DNA of 41,490 nt from CALLCD01 sp039817885 (lineage in GTDB: Bacteria; Pseudomonadota; Alphaproteobacteria; Caulobacterales; Hyphomonadaceae): assembly GCA_039817885.1 (NCBI GenBank), contig JBCBUY010000024.1:1-41490 (forward strand), written 5' to 3'. The notes below the pieces were generated by a model. It had not been told where the DNA came from, searched no databases, and saw only the letters and a program-made list of their open reading frames with translations. The stretch's first letter is position 1; the number at the start of each line of letters is the position of its first letter. This document shows positions 23,407 to 31,639 of this stretch, in pieces. A program made the position numbers and the translations under genes.

Positions 23407-24270
23407 ATGAGGTGGCGACTTGGGAGTTTCGCAACCAGCCGTTGGGTGCTGGCGGCCCTGACCTGTTTTGGTCTGGGCGGACAGGGAAGCCTTGCCAGCA
23501 TTTTCGATAATCCCGCATTTAACGTACAGGGCCTTGTGATCGTTTGGGGAGCGGACGGATTTGAACCGGGCGGTGTTGCACCTGTTGTGTCGGACTTTGT
23601 GCTCGATACCGGAACCGGAACGACGGCGGCGGCCTCCGGTGATGTGGATCTGATTGCTGGCGATGTTCATACGGTGTTGACCGGATCCCTCATGCCAACG
23701 GAGGACGCGACCAATTCCTCGATCGGGTCTCCATTCCGTATACAGAGAGTCGTTGGCGGCGCGTTCACCACTGATTTCAATGGCAACGGCGTCACGGATG
23801 CTGGGGACACGTTCAACGCCTTCCAAATCCGGGCGAATAGCGACATCAACACACGGCGCGCTGAATTCGATACGAGCTTCTATGTTGCCTCGAATACGGC
23901 ATTTGCGATTGACGGTCAGGCCACGCCTCTGCTTGGCACATCAGCATTTGTGTTCAACCGCATGCGCGTGCGGGTGCGTGTCACCGAGTCGGGAACCGAT
24001 GACGGGTTTTCCTTTGGCAGCGCAGCGCAGTTTCCAAATAGCGGTGGCGCGGCCGGCGGCGTTCAAAACGGTTTCCGGAGACTGTCGACCATGACCACGC
24101 CTCGGCGCATGTTCGATGGAGATCGGCGAACCGCCGCTTCACCGGGCACAATTGCCGATCAATCTGTTCGGTTCGATCTCACCTATCGCTACAACTCCGG
24201 AAATATCGATCTTTCCGATGGTGTGATCCAGGCTGCCGCCGAAGTCATCTATACGGTCTATGTCCCGTAG
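23407..24270 (+). CDS. Secreted protein of unknown function with a calcium-loop-like segment
   Basis: A 287-residue exported protein. A basic start and hydrophobic segment ending about residue 31 (GSLAS) form a signal peptide. The mature protein is rich in Gly, Thr and beta-type sequence, and contains DFNGNGVTDAGDTF (about 122-135), which resembles an EF-hand or dockerin-type calcium loop. An ordered repeat such as a dockerin pair is not present. The start at 23407 lacks a strong ribosome site. It converges with the monooxygenase gene, 17 bp away. I do not recognise the family. Confidence 0.55.
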   Translation: MRWRLGSFATSRWVLAALTCFGLGGQGSLASIFDNPAFNVQGLVIVWGADGFEPGGVAPVVSDFVLDTGTGTTAAASGDVDLIAGDVHTVLTGSLMPTEDATNSSIGSPFRIQRVVGGAFTTDFNGNGVTDAGDTFNAFQIRANSDINTRRAEFDTSFYVASNTAFAIDGQATPLLGTSAFVFNRMRVRVRVTESGTDDGFSFGSAAQFPNSGGAAGGVQNGFRRLSTMTTPRRMFDGDRRTAASPGTIADQSVRFDLTYRYNSGNIDLSDGVIQAAAEVIYTVYVP

Positions 24271-24287
24271 GTCGGCTTCCTGGCCGG

Positions 24288-25760
24288 CTATTCGATCAGC
24301 TCATAATCCTGACGTCGGATGTCGGCGACCGCCTCGCGATACGCGGCAACGGTTCCAGACCAGTTTTGGGTGATGAAACCTTCCTCTGTCTTGTACCAGG
24401 AGGCCCCGCACTCTTCGTCGCCCCAAACTGTGCCTTTCAAATCGTCTTGAAGCTGAGTGTTGAAGGCAGATTGGGCTTTCTCTGTCGGGGCCAGCGCTGC
24501 GGCACCTGTCTCCCCAAGGACAGCCAGCGCTTTGATGATGTGTCCCATCTGGGCTTCCATCATCGCCGTAATGGAGTTGTGACCCAGATTGGTGTTCGGT
24601 CCATAGAGCATGAAGAAGTTCGGAAAGCCGGAAACGCTGATGCCATAATACGCCCGGGGGACATCGGCCCAGACGTCCTTCAAAGCCAAGCCACCTGCCC
24701 CGCTTATATCAACGGACAGATTCCAATCGGAGGTGTTGAATCCGGTGGCCAGGGCGAGGATATCGCAGTCGACCATACGGCCATCTTCGAGTTCGACAGC
24801 CGTCGGGTGGATGCGTTTGATATGGGTTGTCTCAAGGGTGACATTGTCGCGATTGAGCGTGTCATAATAATCGTCACAGATCAGGATACGCCGACAACCG
24901 ATCGGGTAATCAGGCGTGAGGGCTTTGCGCATATCCGGATCGGAGATCTTGCTATGCAAGAAATTGAGGGCACGAGCGGTGAATGCGGCTCGGCCTTCCG
25001 GGGTCCACTCAAAGGCCTTCCAGCTTAGCCGGTCGGCATTCTCGAAAATGAGCTGCCGGTTTAGACTGTAAATCAGCATGGCGCTTTCGAGGTTCGATGC
25101 CGCGAGCGCCTTGTCTTGTGGGGTAATGGGCTGGTCCGGTCGCGGCACGATATAGTTCGGGCTACGCTGGAAGACGGTTAGGTGATCGGCGGTTTCTGCC
25201 ATAGGCGGGACGAGCTGGACGGCACTGGCACCGGTGCCCAAAACGCCGACCTTCTTGCCCGCCCAGTCGACAGACCGATCCCAACGGGCTGTGTGCATGG
25301 CGGGACCTTCAAACGTGTCCAGGCCGTCAATTGCAGGCAGCTTCGGACGGTTGAGTTGCCCGAGGGCACTGACGACCGCCATGGCTTCGATCGTCTCGCC
25401 GCTCGAGGTTGTGACATGCCAGGATTTGTTTGCGTCGCTCCATTCGGCACGGCTGGCGGCCTCTTCCAACCGAATGGATGGGGCAAGCTGGTATCGCTCC
25501 ACCAACTCATTGGCATAGGCCTCAACTTCATCGGCAATCGGGTAGCCCTTTGACCAAACCATGGATTGGGCGAAGGAGTATTCATACAGCGCGACCGGCA
25601 CATCGCAGGAGCAGCCCGGATACTTGTTCTCGTGCCAGGTTCCACCGACACTTTTGTTCTTTTCCAGAAGTGTGAACGTATAGCCGGCTTCCTTCAGCTT
25701 GATCGCCGCCAGCAAACCGCCAAGCCCCCCACCGATGACCACAACATGCTTGTCGTCCAT
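24288..25760 (-). CDS. Flavin-binding monooxygenase, Baeyer-Villiger type
   Basis: This 490-residue class B flavoprotein uses FAD and NADPH to insert oxygen into ketones or oxidise N/S atoms. It has the FAD-binding GGGLGG (10-15), a TWHENKYPGCSCDVP segment (41-55), the Baeyer-Villiger fingerprint FEGPAMHTARWD (150-161), the NADPH-binding GTGASA (175-180) and the conserved FQRSPNYIVPR. The final MYGPNTNLGHNS fits the family. A strong start at 25760 has AGGACAGGT upstream. No ketone-degradation genes adjoin it, so the substrate is unknown. Confidence 0.9.
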   Translation of the reverse strand: MDDKHVVVIGGGLGGLLAAIKLKEAGYTFTLLEKNKSVGGTWHENKYPGCSCDVPVALYEYSFAQSMVWSKGYPIADEVEAYANELVERYQLAPSIRLEEAASRAEWSDANKSWHVTTSSGETIEAMAVVSALGQLNRPKLPAIDGLDTFEGPAMHTARWDRSVDWAGKKVGVLGTGASAVQLVPPMAETADHLTVFQRSPNYIVPRPDQPITPQDKALAASNLESAMLIYSLNRQLIFENADRLSWKAFEWTPEGRAAFTARALNFLHSKISDPDMRKALTPDYPIGCRRILICDDYYDTLNRDNVTLETTHIKRIHPTAVELEDGRMVDCDILALATGFNTSDWNLSVDISGAGGLALKDVWADVPRAYYGISVSGFPNFFMLYGPNTNLGHNSITAMMEAQMGHIIKALAVLGETGAAALAPTEKAQSAFNTQLQDDLKGTVWGDEECGASWYKTEEGFITQNWSGTVAAYREAVADIRRQDYELIE

Positions 25761-25839
25761 ACCTGTCCTCCACCAATTGATCTGTTTCGGTGGAGCGTGG
25801 GGTTAAGTCACGCGCTTGGCAAGTGGGGCAGGCGTGAAA

Positions 25840-26490
25840 TCAATCGACGCGGCCAAAGCGGTAATATACGCGACCGCCGATGGAATCGTTTCCCTGGTTC
25901 CGGCCCTGTCCCAGAATCTGTCCGTGGGACAAGTGCTCATAAATGAACTGTACGCCGAAGCGCTCCCCGAGGTGACGGTTGATGGCGAACGTCGTTCGGA
26001 AAAGGTCGCGCGAGCCGAAGAGAATATTATTGTTGTCGAACGCCGCATTGGCCGGATTGCTCGGATCATTTGGGAACGGGATATCGATTTCACCCGAATG
26101 AACAATGTAGCCGAGACTTGTTTCGATCTCCCAGCGTTTCTTCTTGCCGAGTTGCCAATCCCAGTTCAGCCCAAAGCCGCCGAAACTTGTATTTCCGGCC
26201 GTGTTATAGGACCCGACAATATAGGGCTCGGGATCGAAGAAGTATTTCCAGCGAAGACGTTTTGGTGTGTGGAACTGGATCTCCACCTGGATGTTTTCAC
26301 CCTCTTCCTGGTTTTCAGCATCGGCACTGCCGCCAATCGGAATATTGTGGGCAAGCACCCCAAAGCGGATTTCGCTTACAATGTCCGAAAACGTCGTTCC
26401 CCTTTTCTCGGTCTCCGTCTCGGCTGATGCCGCACCGTAAAATGGAGCGCTGAGCAGAGTGAGAAGCAGAAGAGTTTTGAGAAGACGCAT
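25840..26490 (-). CDS. PagL-like lipid A deacylase (acyloxyacyl hydrolase family)
   Basis: A 216-residue outer-membrane beta-barrel protein with a signal peptide (about 1-23, ending ASA). Alternating polar/hydrophobic strands run to a C-terminal aromatic-type end (GRVYYRFGRVD). The catalytic segment YEHLSHGQI contains His186-x-Ser188 as in PagL (His126-x-Ser128), and NQGNDSIGGRVYYRF follows, with Asp202 or a neighbour as the possible acidic partner. PagL removes the 3-O acyl chain from lipid A at the outer membrane. It sits 79 bp downstream-side of the monooxygenase gene on the same strand. Confidence 0.8.
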   Translation of the reverse strand: MRLLKTLLLLTLLSAPFYGAASAETETEKRGTTFSDIVSEIRFGVLAHNIPIGGSADAENQEEGENIQVEIQFHTPKRLRWKYFFDPEPYIVGSYNTAGNTSFGGFGLNWDWQLGKKKRWEIETSLGYIVHSGEIDIPFPNDPSNPANAAFDNNNILFGSRDLFRTTFAINRHLGERFGVQFIYEHLSHGQILGQGRNQGNDSIGGRVYYRFGRVD

Positions 26491-26648
26491 GGCCCAGCCC
26501 TCCGAATGACGCTTGAGTCATCAGAGAGCCGAGCAAATTGCCGGTGTCAAACCAAAAGCACTGCACTTTGCGGTCTTTGAAAAAACTGTAAAGCTAGCCG
26601 CATCCAATCGACCGAATCCCGCAAAACCATTGCGAATTCAGCTTCTTC

Positions 26649-28244
26649 CTAGAAGCGCAGGACCTTGGCATAGCGAATATGCTCCATGGTATGGAGCTTC
26701 TCCACGGTCCCTTCTGGTGGCTCCGAATCAATGCCTACCAGTGCGATGGCTTCACCCCCTTCATTGGTCCGACCCAAGTGGAAGGTCGCAATGTTTACAT
26801 TGGCCTCGCCGAGCATGACACCAAGCGATCCGATAAAGCCTGGGATGTCGAGATTGTTGACGTAAAGCGTGACGGGCGAAAAGTCTCCCTCCAGCGCCAT
26901 GCCCTTGATTTCGACGATGCGTGGGCGGCCCGCAGTCACCGTGCCGGCGAGCGTGCGCCAGCCACCTTCAGGTGCATTTTCGGTGGCCTTGGTAAGCACT
27001 TTGATGCGGATGAGGCTGTCATAGACCGGGCTTTCCTCGGTCTTGGTCTCGGTCAGTTTGACGCCGCTTTCGTTGAGGATGGCGGGGGCCGAGACCATGT
27101 TGACATCGCCGCGGCTCGGGCGCAGCAGCCCGGCCAGCGCCGCTGCGGTGATCGGCTTCCGGTTAAGCTCTGAGACCTCCCCTTCATATTCGATGACGAC
27201 TTCTTCAAAGCCAAAATCGGAGATTTGCCCTGCAAAGGCCCCGAGCTTCTCGGCAAGCTGTGTGAACGGCGTCAGGCGGGGGGCCTCCTCAGCGGTCACC
27301 GATGGCATATTGAGCGCATTGGTGACCGCACCGGTTAGGAGATAATCGGACATTTGTTCGGCGACCTGAAGGGCGACGTTTTCTTGTGCCTCGGCGGTTG
27401 CGGCCCCGAGATGCGGCGTGGCGATAAAGTTCGGCGCCCCGAACAGTGGATTGTCCTTGGCGGGCTCTTCAGCGAAGACATCGAGGGCAGCCGCGGCGAC
27501 ATGGCCGCTCTCCAATGCGTCTTTCAACGCGGCCTCATCGATCAGACCCCCGCGCGCGCAATTGACGATAATCACGCCTGCCTTGGTCTTGGCGAGATTC
27601 TCCGCAGAGAGAATATTGGCTGTTTGATCAGTGAGCGGCACATGCAGGGTGATGACGTCTGCGCGGGCGAGGAGTTCATCAAGCTCAACTTTTTCAACGC
27701 CAAGCTCCACAGCGCGTTCCTCGGTGAGGAATGGATCATAGGCGGCGACTTTCATGGCGAGCCCGCAGGCGCGTTCAGCGACGCGGCTGCCAATATTGCC
27801 GCAGCCGATGAGGCCGAGCGTCTTGTAGGAGAGCTCGGTGCCCATGAAGGCTTTCTTCGGCCAGTCGCCTGCTTGTGTGCCGGCATTTGCTGCGGGGATC
27901 TGGCGGGCGGCGGCAAACATCATGGCGATGGCATGTTCTGCGGTGGTGATCGCGTTGCCGAAGGGCGTGTTCATCACGACGACGCCCTTATTGGTGGCCG
28001 CCTTGATATCGATATTGTCGACACCGATCCCGGCGCGCCCAATGACTTTCAGCTCGGTTGCTGCGGCAATCACGTCGGCATCTGGTTTTGTGGCTGAGCG
28101 GACAACGAGGCCATCATAGGCCGGGATCTCGGCAATCAGCTCGTCTTTCGAAAGGCCGGTTTTGGTTTCAACCTCAAGGCCGCGATTTTTAAAGATATCG
28201 ACTGCGGCGGGGCTGAGTTTATCGGCGATAAGTACTTTTGGCAT
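26649..28244 (-). CDS. serA: D-3-phosphoglycerate dehydrogenase
   Basis: This 531-residue enzyme oxidises 3-phosphoglycerate with NAD+, the first step of serine synthesis. The NAD-binding GLIGCGNIGSRVAERA is followed by the catalytic residues Arg in NCARGGLIDE, Glu in DVFAEEP and His in ATPHLGAATAEAQENVA. An intervening domain of about 140 residues (from about 320) and a C-terminal ACT domain (about 455-531) place it in the long, type I group. It follows serC on the same strand with a 136-bp gap that contains a double-palindrome repeat, so the two probably form one operon. Confidence 0.96.
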   Translation of the reverse strand: MPKVLIADKLSPAAVDIFKNRGLEVETKTGLSKDELIAEIPAYDGLVVRSATKPDADVIAAATELKVIGRAGIGVDNIDIKAATNKGVVVMNTPFGNAITTAEHAIAMMFAAARQIPAANAGTQAGDWPKKAFMGTELSYKTLGLIGCGNIGSRVAERACGLAMKVAAYDPFLTEERAVELGVEKVELDELLARADVITLHVPLTDQTANILSAENLAKTKAGVIIVNCARGGLIDEAALKDALESGHVAAAALDVFAEEPAKDNPLFGAPNFIATPHLGAATAEAQENVALQVAEQMSDYLLTGAVTNALNMPSVTAEEAPRLTPFTQLAEKLGAFAGQISDFGFEEVVIEYEGEVSELNRKPITAAALAGLLRPSRGDVNMVSAPAILNESGVKLTETKTEESPVYDSLIRIKVLTKATENAPEGGWRTLAGTVTAGRPRIVEIKGMALEGDFSPVTLYVNNLDIPGFIGSLGVMLGEANVNIATFHLGRTNEGGEAIALVGIDSEPPEGTVEKLHTMEHIRYAKVLRF

Positions 28245-28274
28245 TTTGGGTTTTCCTTACTGGGAATAAAACAC

Positions 28275-28377
28275 TGTCATCCCGGCCGAAGCGCAGCGAG
28301 GAGCCGGGACCCAGAGCAGCAATGCGCTACTCGTCCAGTGGGTCCCGGATAAGCTCTACGAGCTTTCCGGGATGACA
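28275..28377. repeat. Double-palindrome intergenic repeat between serC and serA
   Basis: A 103-bp nested inverted repeat. The outer arms are TGTCATCCCGG (28275-28285) and CCGGGATGACA (28367-28377), a perfect 11-bp match. The inner arms are CCGGGACCCA (28304-28313) and TGGGTCCCGG (28339-28348), a perfect 10-bp match. The TGTCATCCCGG...GGGACCC style resembles dispersed palindromic elements found between genes in many alphaproteobacteria. It ends three bases from the serC stop and lies 31 bp from the serA start, inside the operon, where it could set relative expression or be a processing site. Confidence 0.85.
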
Positions 28378-28380
28378 AAC

Positions 28381-29559
28381 TTATGTTGATGCAAGTGTGC
28401 TGAGCGTCTCTTCGAAGGCCCAATCGAGCCAGGGCGTGAGCGCGTTTACGTCGGATGGTTCAACTGTTCCGCCGCACCAGATGCGAAGTCCCGGCGGGGC
28501 CTTCGCGTAGCCAGCTGCGTCATAGGCCACGCCTTCTTTGTCCAGCAGGCCCATCATCTTTTTGACGAAGGCGCGTTGGTCGGCTTCATCGAGCGACGCC
28601 ACGCGAGGCTCGACAATCTTGAAGGTCACGCCGGTGTTGGAGCGCACCGATCCATCGGAGCACAAAAAGTCTACCCAGGGCGTTTTTGCCACCCAATCGG
28701 TGAGGATGGCGAGGCTCTCGTCGGAGCGGGCCTTAAGCGCTTTCCAGCCGCCGAGGCTTTCACACCAATCCAGTGCCTGGAGGTAATCCTCCGTGCACAG
28801 CATGGAAGGCGTGTTGATGGTTGCGCCTTCAAACAGAGCTTCGTTGAGCTTGCCGCCCTTTGTCATGCGAAAGATCTTGGGCAGCGCGCGGTCGGGCGTG
28901 AAGGTTTCCAACCGGCGGACGGCATTGGGGCTGAGGATCAGCATGCCATGGGCCGCCTCCCCGCCCAGCACTTTCTGCCAGGAATACGTCACCACATCGA
29001 GCTTTTCCCACTCGATGTCCTGAGCGAAAACGGCTGACGTCGCATCACAGATCACGACGCGATCTGGGTTCGGTTTAATCCAGTCGGCATTCGGCACACG
29101 AACGCCGGACGTCGTACCGTTCCAGGTGAAGACGATGTCGGCATCATCGCGGGCAGCGGCAAAGTTCGGCAGGATGCCGTAATCACCTGTGTGGATCTCG
29201 CAGTCTTCAAGCTTCAGCTCTTTTTGGGCATCGGTCACCCAGTCTTTGCCGAAACTCTCCCAGGCAAAGATATCGACGGGTCGTCCACCGAGCATGGACC
29301 ACATGCACATCTCCACGGCCCCGGTATCGGAGGCGGGCACAATGGCCACGCGATAGTCCTCTGGCAAACCGAGTATTTGCTTCGTGCGGTCAATCGCTTC
29401 TTTCAGCTTGGCCTTCGCAAGGGACGATCTATGGGAGCGCCCAAGAGCTGCGTCTTGCAATTGCTGAAGAGAAAATCCGGGACGTTTGGCCGTCGGTCCG
29501 GACGAAAAGTTGGGGCACGCTGGGCGTACCTCCGGCTTGGTAGCCGTTGTCGTGGTCAT
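28381..29559 (-). CDS. serC: Phosphoserine aminotransferase
   Basis: This 392-residue PLP enzyme converts 3-phosphohydroxypyruvate to phosphoserine. The PLP lysine is Lys196 in TYSWQKVLGGEAAHG and Asp172 in CDATS contacts the cofactor ring. The N-terminal CPNFSSGPTAKRPG is the substrate-side signature of the alphaproteobacterial form, which is longer than E. coli SerC. The ATG at 29559, with AGGAGA upstream, removes a 152-residue spurious extension. It is the first gene of the serC-serA pair and is preceded by tandem hairpins of the serC RNA type. Confidence 0.95.
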   Translation of the reverse strand: MTTTTATKPEVRPACPNFSSGPTAKRPGFSLQQLQDAALGRSHRSSLAKAKLKEAIDRTKQILGLPEDYRVAIVPASDTGAVEMCMWSMLGGRPVDIFAWESFGKDWVTDAQKELKLEDCEIHTGDYGILPNFAAARDDADIVFTWNGTTSGVRVPNADWIKPNPDRVVICDATSAVFAQDIEWEKLDVVTYSWQKVLGGEAAHGMLILSPNAVRRLETFTPDRALPKIFRMTKGGKLNEALFEGATINTPSMLCTEDYLQALDWCESLGGWKALKARSDESLAILTDWVAKTPWVDFLCSDGSVRSNTGVTFKIVEPRVASLDEADQRAFVKKMMGLLDKEGVAYDAAGYAKAPPGLRIWCGGTVEPSDVNALTPWLDWAFEETLSTLAST

Positions 29560-29614
29560 CTGTTTGTCTCCTATCCTTACAGATAGGCTGGGCATCGTTG
29601 GGGATGCCTGGCCC
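29560..29614 (-). promoter_or_regulatory. serC leader RNA with tandem hairpins over the ribosome site
   Basis: Read on the minus strand, a first hairpin pairs 29613-29603 (GGCCAGGCATC) with 29596-29586 (GATGCCCAGCC): six plus three base pairs around a 2x2 internal loop. Immediately after it, CCTATC (29587-29582) pairs with GATAGG (29575-29570) around a six-base loop, and the AGGAG ribosome site overlaps the 3' arm. This layout fits the serC RNA motif described upstream of serC in alphaproteobacteria. Control of translation by serine-pathway demand is inferred; the ligand of that motif is not established to my knowledge. Confidence 0.62.
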
Positions 29615-29676
29615 AAGGGGGAGATGACAGTGGTGGACCAGAATTTCAAGTAGAAATGTCCAAAGGCCTGAGGTGA

Positions 29677-30672
29677 ATGATCTACCCTCAGCCTCTCTGC
29701 TTGACCTTTGTACCGGTACGGGCCACCTCCGCGCTCATGGAACATCGCCGCGATGCCATCGATTGGGCGCTCTTTTGCGCATTGTCTGCGCTCTGGGCAA
29801 GCGCATATGCGATGACGCGCGGCGCGGTGCAATCGCTGCCTCCCGAGGTGATCATTCCCGCCCGTCTCGCAATAGGGGCCATTATCCTCAATGTGGCGCT
29901 TGCTTTTTCGGGTGAGCGCTATCCGCCGCTGGGCGATGTGAAACACTGGGTCATGGTCGTGATTATGGGATTTGTCGGCATGACTGGCCCGTTCTTTCTC
30001 ATCACAACGGCACAACAGACCGTCGATTCGAGTCTGGCAGCCCTCTATGTGGCGGCGACGCCGATTTTTGTCGTTATCGGGGCGAACGCGTTCTTTGCAG
30101 ACGAGAAACTAACTCTCCCCATTGCGCTCGGTATTGGGCTCGGTTTTGTCGGGGTTACGGTCCTCTTCGCTCCGGATGTCATTAGAAACTACGGATCTGC
30201 AACAGCTGTCGCTCAAACCCTCCTTATTATTGCAACAGCCTTTTACGCCACCAGCACGCTGCTGGCGCGTGCCGCATCGCGCATGCAGCCCCTGGTCTTT
30301 GCAGCAGGTTTTGTGACCGCAGGCGCGGTTTTGTCTCTGCCCATGCTGTTCAGCGTTGATTGGGATGCCTTGGAGCCGAGCGCGGTGTCTGTGCTTAACG
30401 TTATCGGGCTCGGGATTGGGCCGTCGGCGATTGCGTCGCTGCTATATATGGCTCTGGTTCAGCGCGCCGGAGCGACATTCCTGTCTCTCACGGGCTATGC
30501 CATTCCGATCCTGTCGGCGCTGCTTGGTTGGGTTCTATTTCGCGAGGCGCAGAGCTGGCACACATTGATCGCGTTCGCTCTCATACTCACCGGTGTGTGG
30601 CTCGCCCAGCGTCCGGCGAAGCAAAACTCGGAAACGGCAAGAATGGCTAAAGGCGAAACTGCCCCTCAATAA
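29677..30672 (+). CDS. EamA-family (DMT) exporter
   Basis: A 331-residue membrane protein with ten predicted helices in two EamA repeats (about 30-155 and 175-305). Family features include ALWASAYAMTRGAVQSLPP, then the repeat-end stretches AALYVAATPIFVVI and LTGYAIPILSALLGWVLF. Such proteins export metabolites or amino acids; no substrate is indicated. The ATG at 29677 has GAGGTG upstream; the ATG at 29737 would remove 20 residues that look unlike the family and may be the true start. It is divergent from serC, 117 bp away, and overlaps the phzF-type gene by 26 bp in convergent orientation. Confidence 0.85.
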   Translation: MIYPQPLCLTFVPVRATSALMEHRRDAIDWALFCALSALWASAYAMTRGAVQSLPPEVIIPARLAIGAIILNVALAFSGERYPPLGDVKHWVMVVIMGFVGMTGPFFLITTAQQTVDSSLAALYVAATPIFVVIGANAFFADEKLTLPIALGIGLGFVGVTVLFAPDVIRNYGSATAVAQTLLIIATAFYATSTLLARAASRMQPLVFAAGFVTAGAVLSLPMLFSVDWDALEPSAVSVLNVIGLGIGPSAIASLLYMALVQRAGATFLSLTGYAIPILSALLGWVLFREAQSWHTLIAFALILTGVWLAQRPAKQNSETARMAKGETAPQ

Positions 30673-31468
30673 TTGTCACAGAAGTTCCGGAGAGGTTTAC
30701 CCGGTCGCCGACGATCTCTGTTCCGACCCACGCCCCGCGACCGGGATAGGCCTGGAAACAGCTCAGTCTTGAACGGCCGAGCTTCTCACCCATCAAGGGC
30801 GCGGCCATGCAGTGCCAGGACCCCGTCGCGGGATCCTCATCAATGCCGGAGCCCGGCGCAAAGAACCGGCTGACAATATCTGCACCGTCTGGTCCGCCAG
30901 GTGCGACACAGCCAACATTGCCGCGATCCCAGCCGGCCGCATCTTGTCCGAGCTCGGCGAGCGCGCGATGATCTGGATCCAAGGCGAGAATGTCGCCAGC
31001 TGTTTCGAAGACGCAGGCGAGGAAACTCCCCGCCCAGGCCTCCATAGGACACGCGCCGAGCGCGACTTCCATGTCCGCTGTTACCTCAACCTGCTGCAAA
31101 GGTGATGCTGGAAAATCCATGACGAGGCCAGCCGTTCCGCGCGAGACGAAAAGGTCACCGGACTGGCGAGTCTCGAACACAATCTGATCGCCTGAATACC
31201 CCAGATGTTCGTAGATGACATGTCCCGATGCCAAGGTTGCATGGCCACACAGAGGGACCTCTACAGCTGGAGTAAACCAGCGCAATTGCCACCGTCCCTC
31301 ACCGACCGGAACAATGAAGGCGGTCTCAGCGACATTGTTCTCTGCGGCGATCGCCTGGAGAACGTCATCTGGCAGGAATGCATCCAAAGGCATGACACAA
31401 GCCTGGTTTCCCTCGAAAGGCTGGCTTGCAAACGCATCGACTTGGAAGAATGGGATTGTCGCCGTCAT
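30647..31468 (-). CDS. PhzF-family isomerase/epimerase-like protein
   Basis: This 273-residue protein has the diaminopimelate-epimerase-like double fold of PhzF. Conserved features are QVDAFASQPFEGNQACV at the start, the ENNVAETAFIV motif with its catalytic glutamate, RWFTPAVEVPLCGHATLAS, and FFAPGSGIDEDPATGSWHC in the second half. Family members isomerise or epimerise small acids; the substrate is not indicated and no phenazine genes are present. GGAGG seven bases before the ATG at 31468 supports that start over the longer frame to 31630. Confidence 0.9.
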   Translation of the reverse strand: MTATIPFFQVDAFASQPFEGNQACVMPLDAFLPDDVLQAIAAENNVAETAFIVPVGEGRWQLRWFTPAVEVPLCGHATLASGHVIYEHLGYSGDQIVFETRQSGDLFVSRGTAGLVMDFPASPLQQVEVTADMEVALGACPMEAWAGSFLACVFETAGDILALDPDHRALAELGQDAAGWDRGNVGCVAPGGPDGADIVSRFFAPGSGIDEDPATGSWHCMAAPLMGEKLGRSRLSCFQAYPGRGAWVGTEIVGDRVNLSGTSVTIIEGQFRL

Positions 31469-31639
31469 CTGATGACCTCCTGTTTCGGCCAGCCATAGAC
31501 GTCCGGATCGACCAAGAGAAACGATGATTTCTGAGCAACCCTGAAGAAAACCTATAATGTTGTGATCCTTACGCGCTAGGCAGCTCAGGCCGTTTGGCTC
31601 TATTCTTCGGTACCGGAAACGCTCGACCAAATAGGAGCC

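Noticed and set aside
22849..23826. Large minus-strand open frame of 325 codons opposite the amidohydrolase and secreted-protein genes
   Set aside because: It has an unusual amino-acid make-up, no ribosome site and no recognisable motif, and it spans two well-supported plus-strand genes.
27354..28097. Plus-strand frame of 247 codons opposite serA
   Set aside because: serA is unambiguous and the plus-strand frame is a shadow of its codon bias.
29560..30015. 152-residue N-terminal extension of SerC
   Set aside because: The extension would run through the leader hairpins and the divergent EamA gene. The ATG at 29559 has a ribosome site and family-like N-terminus.
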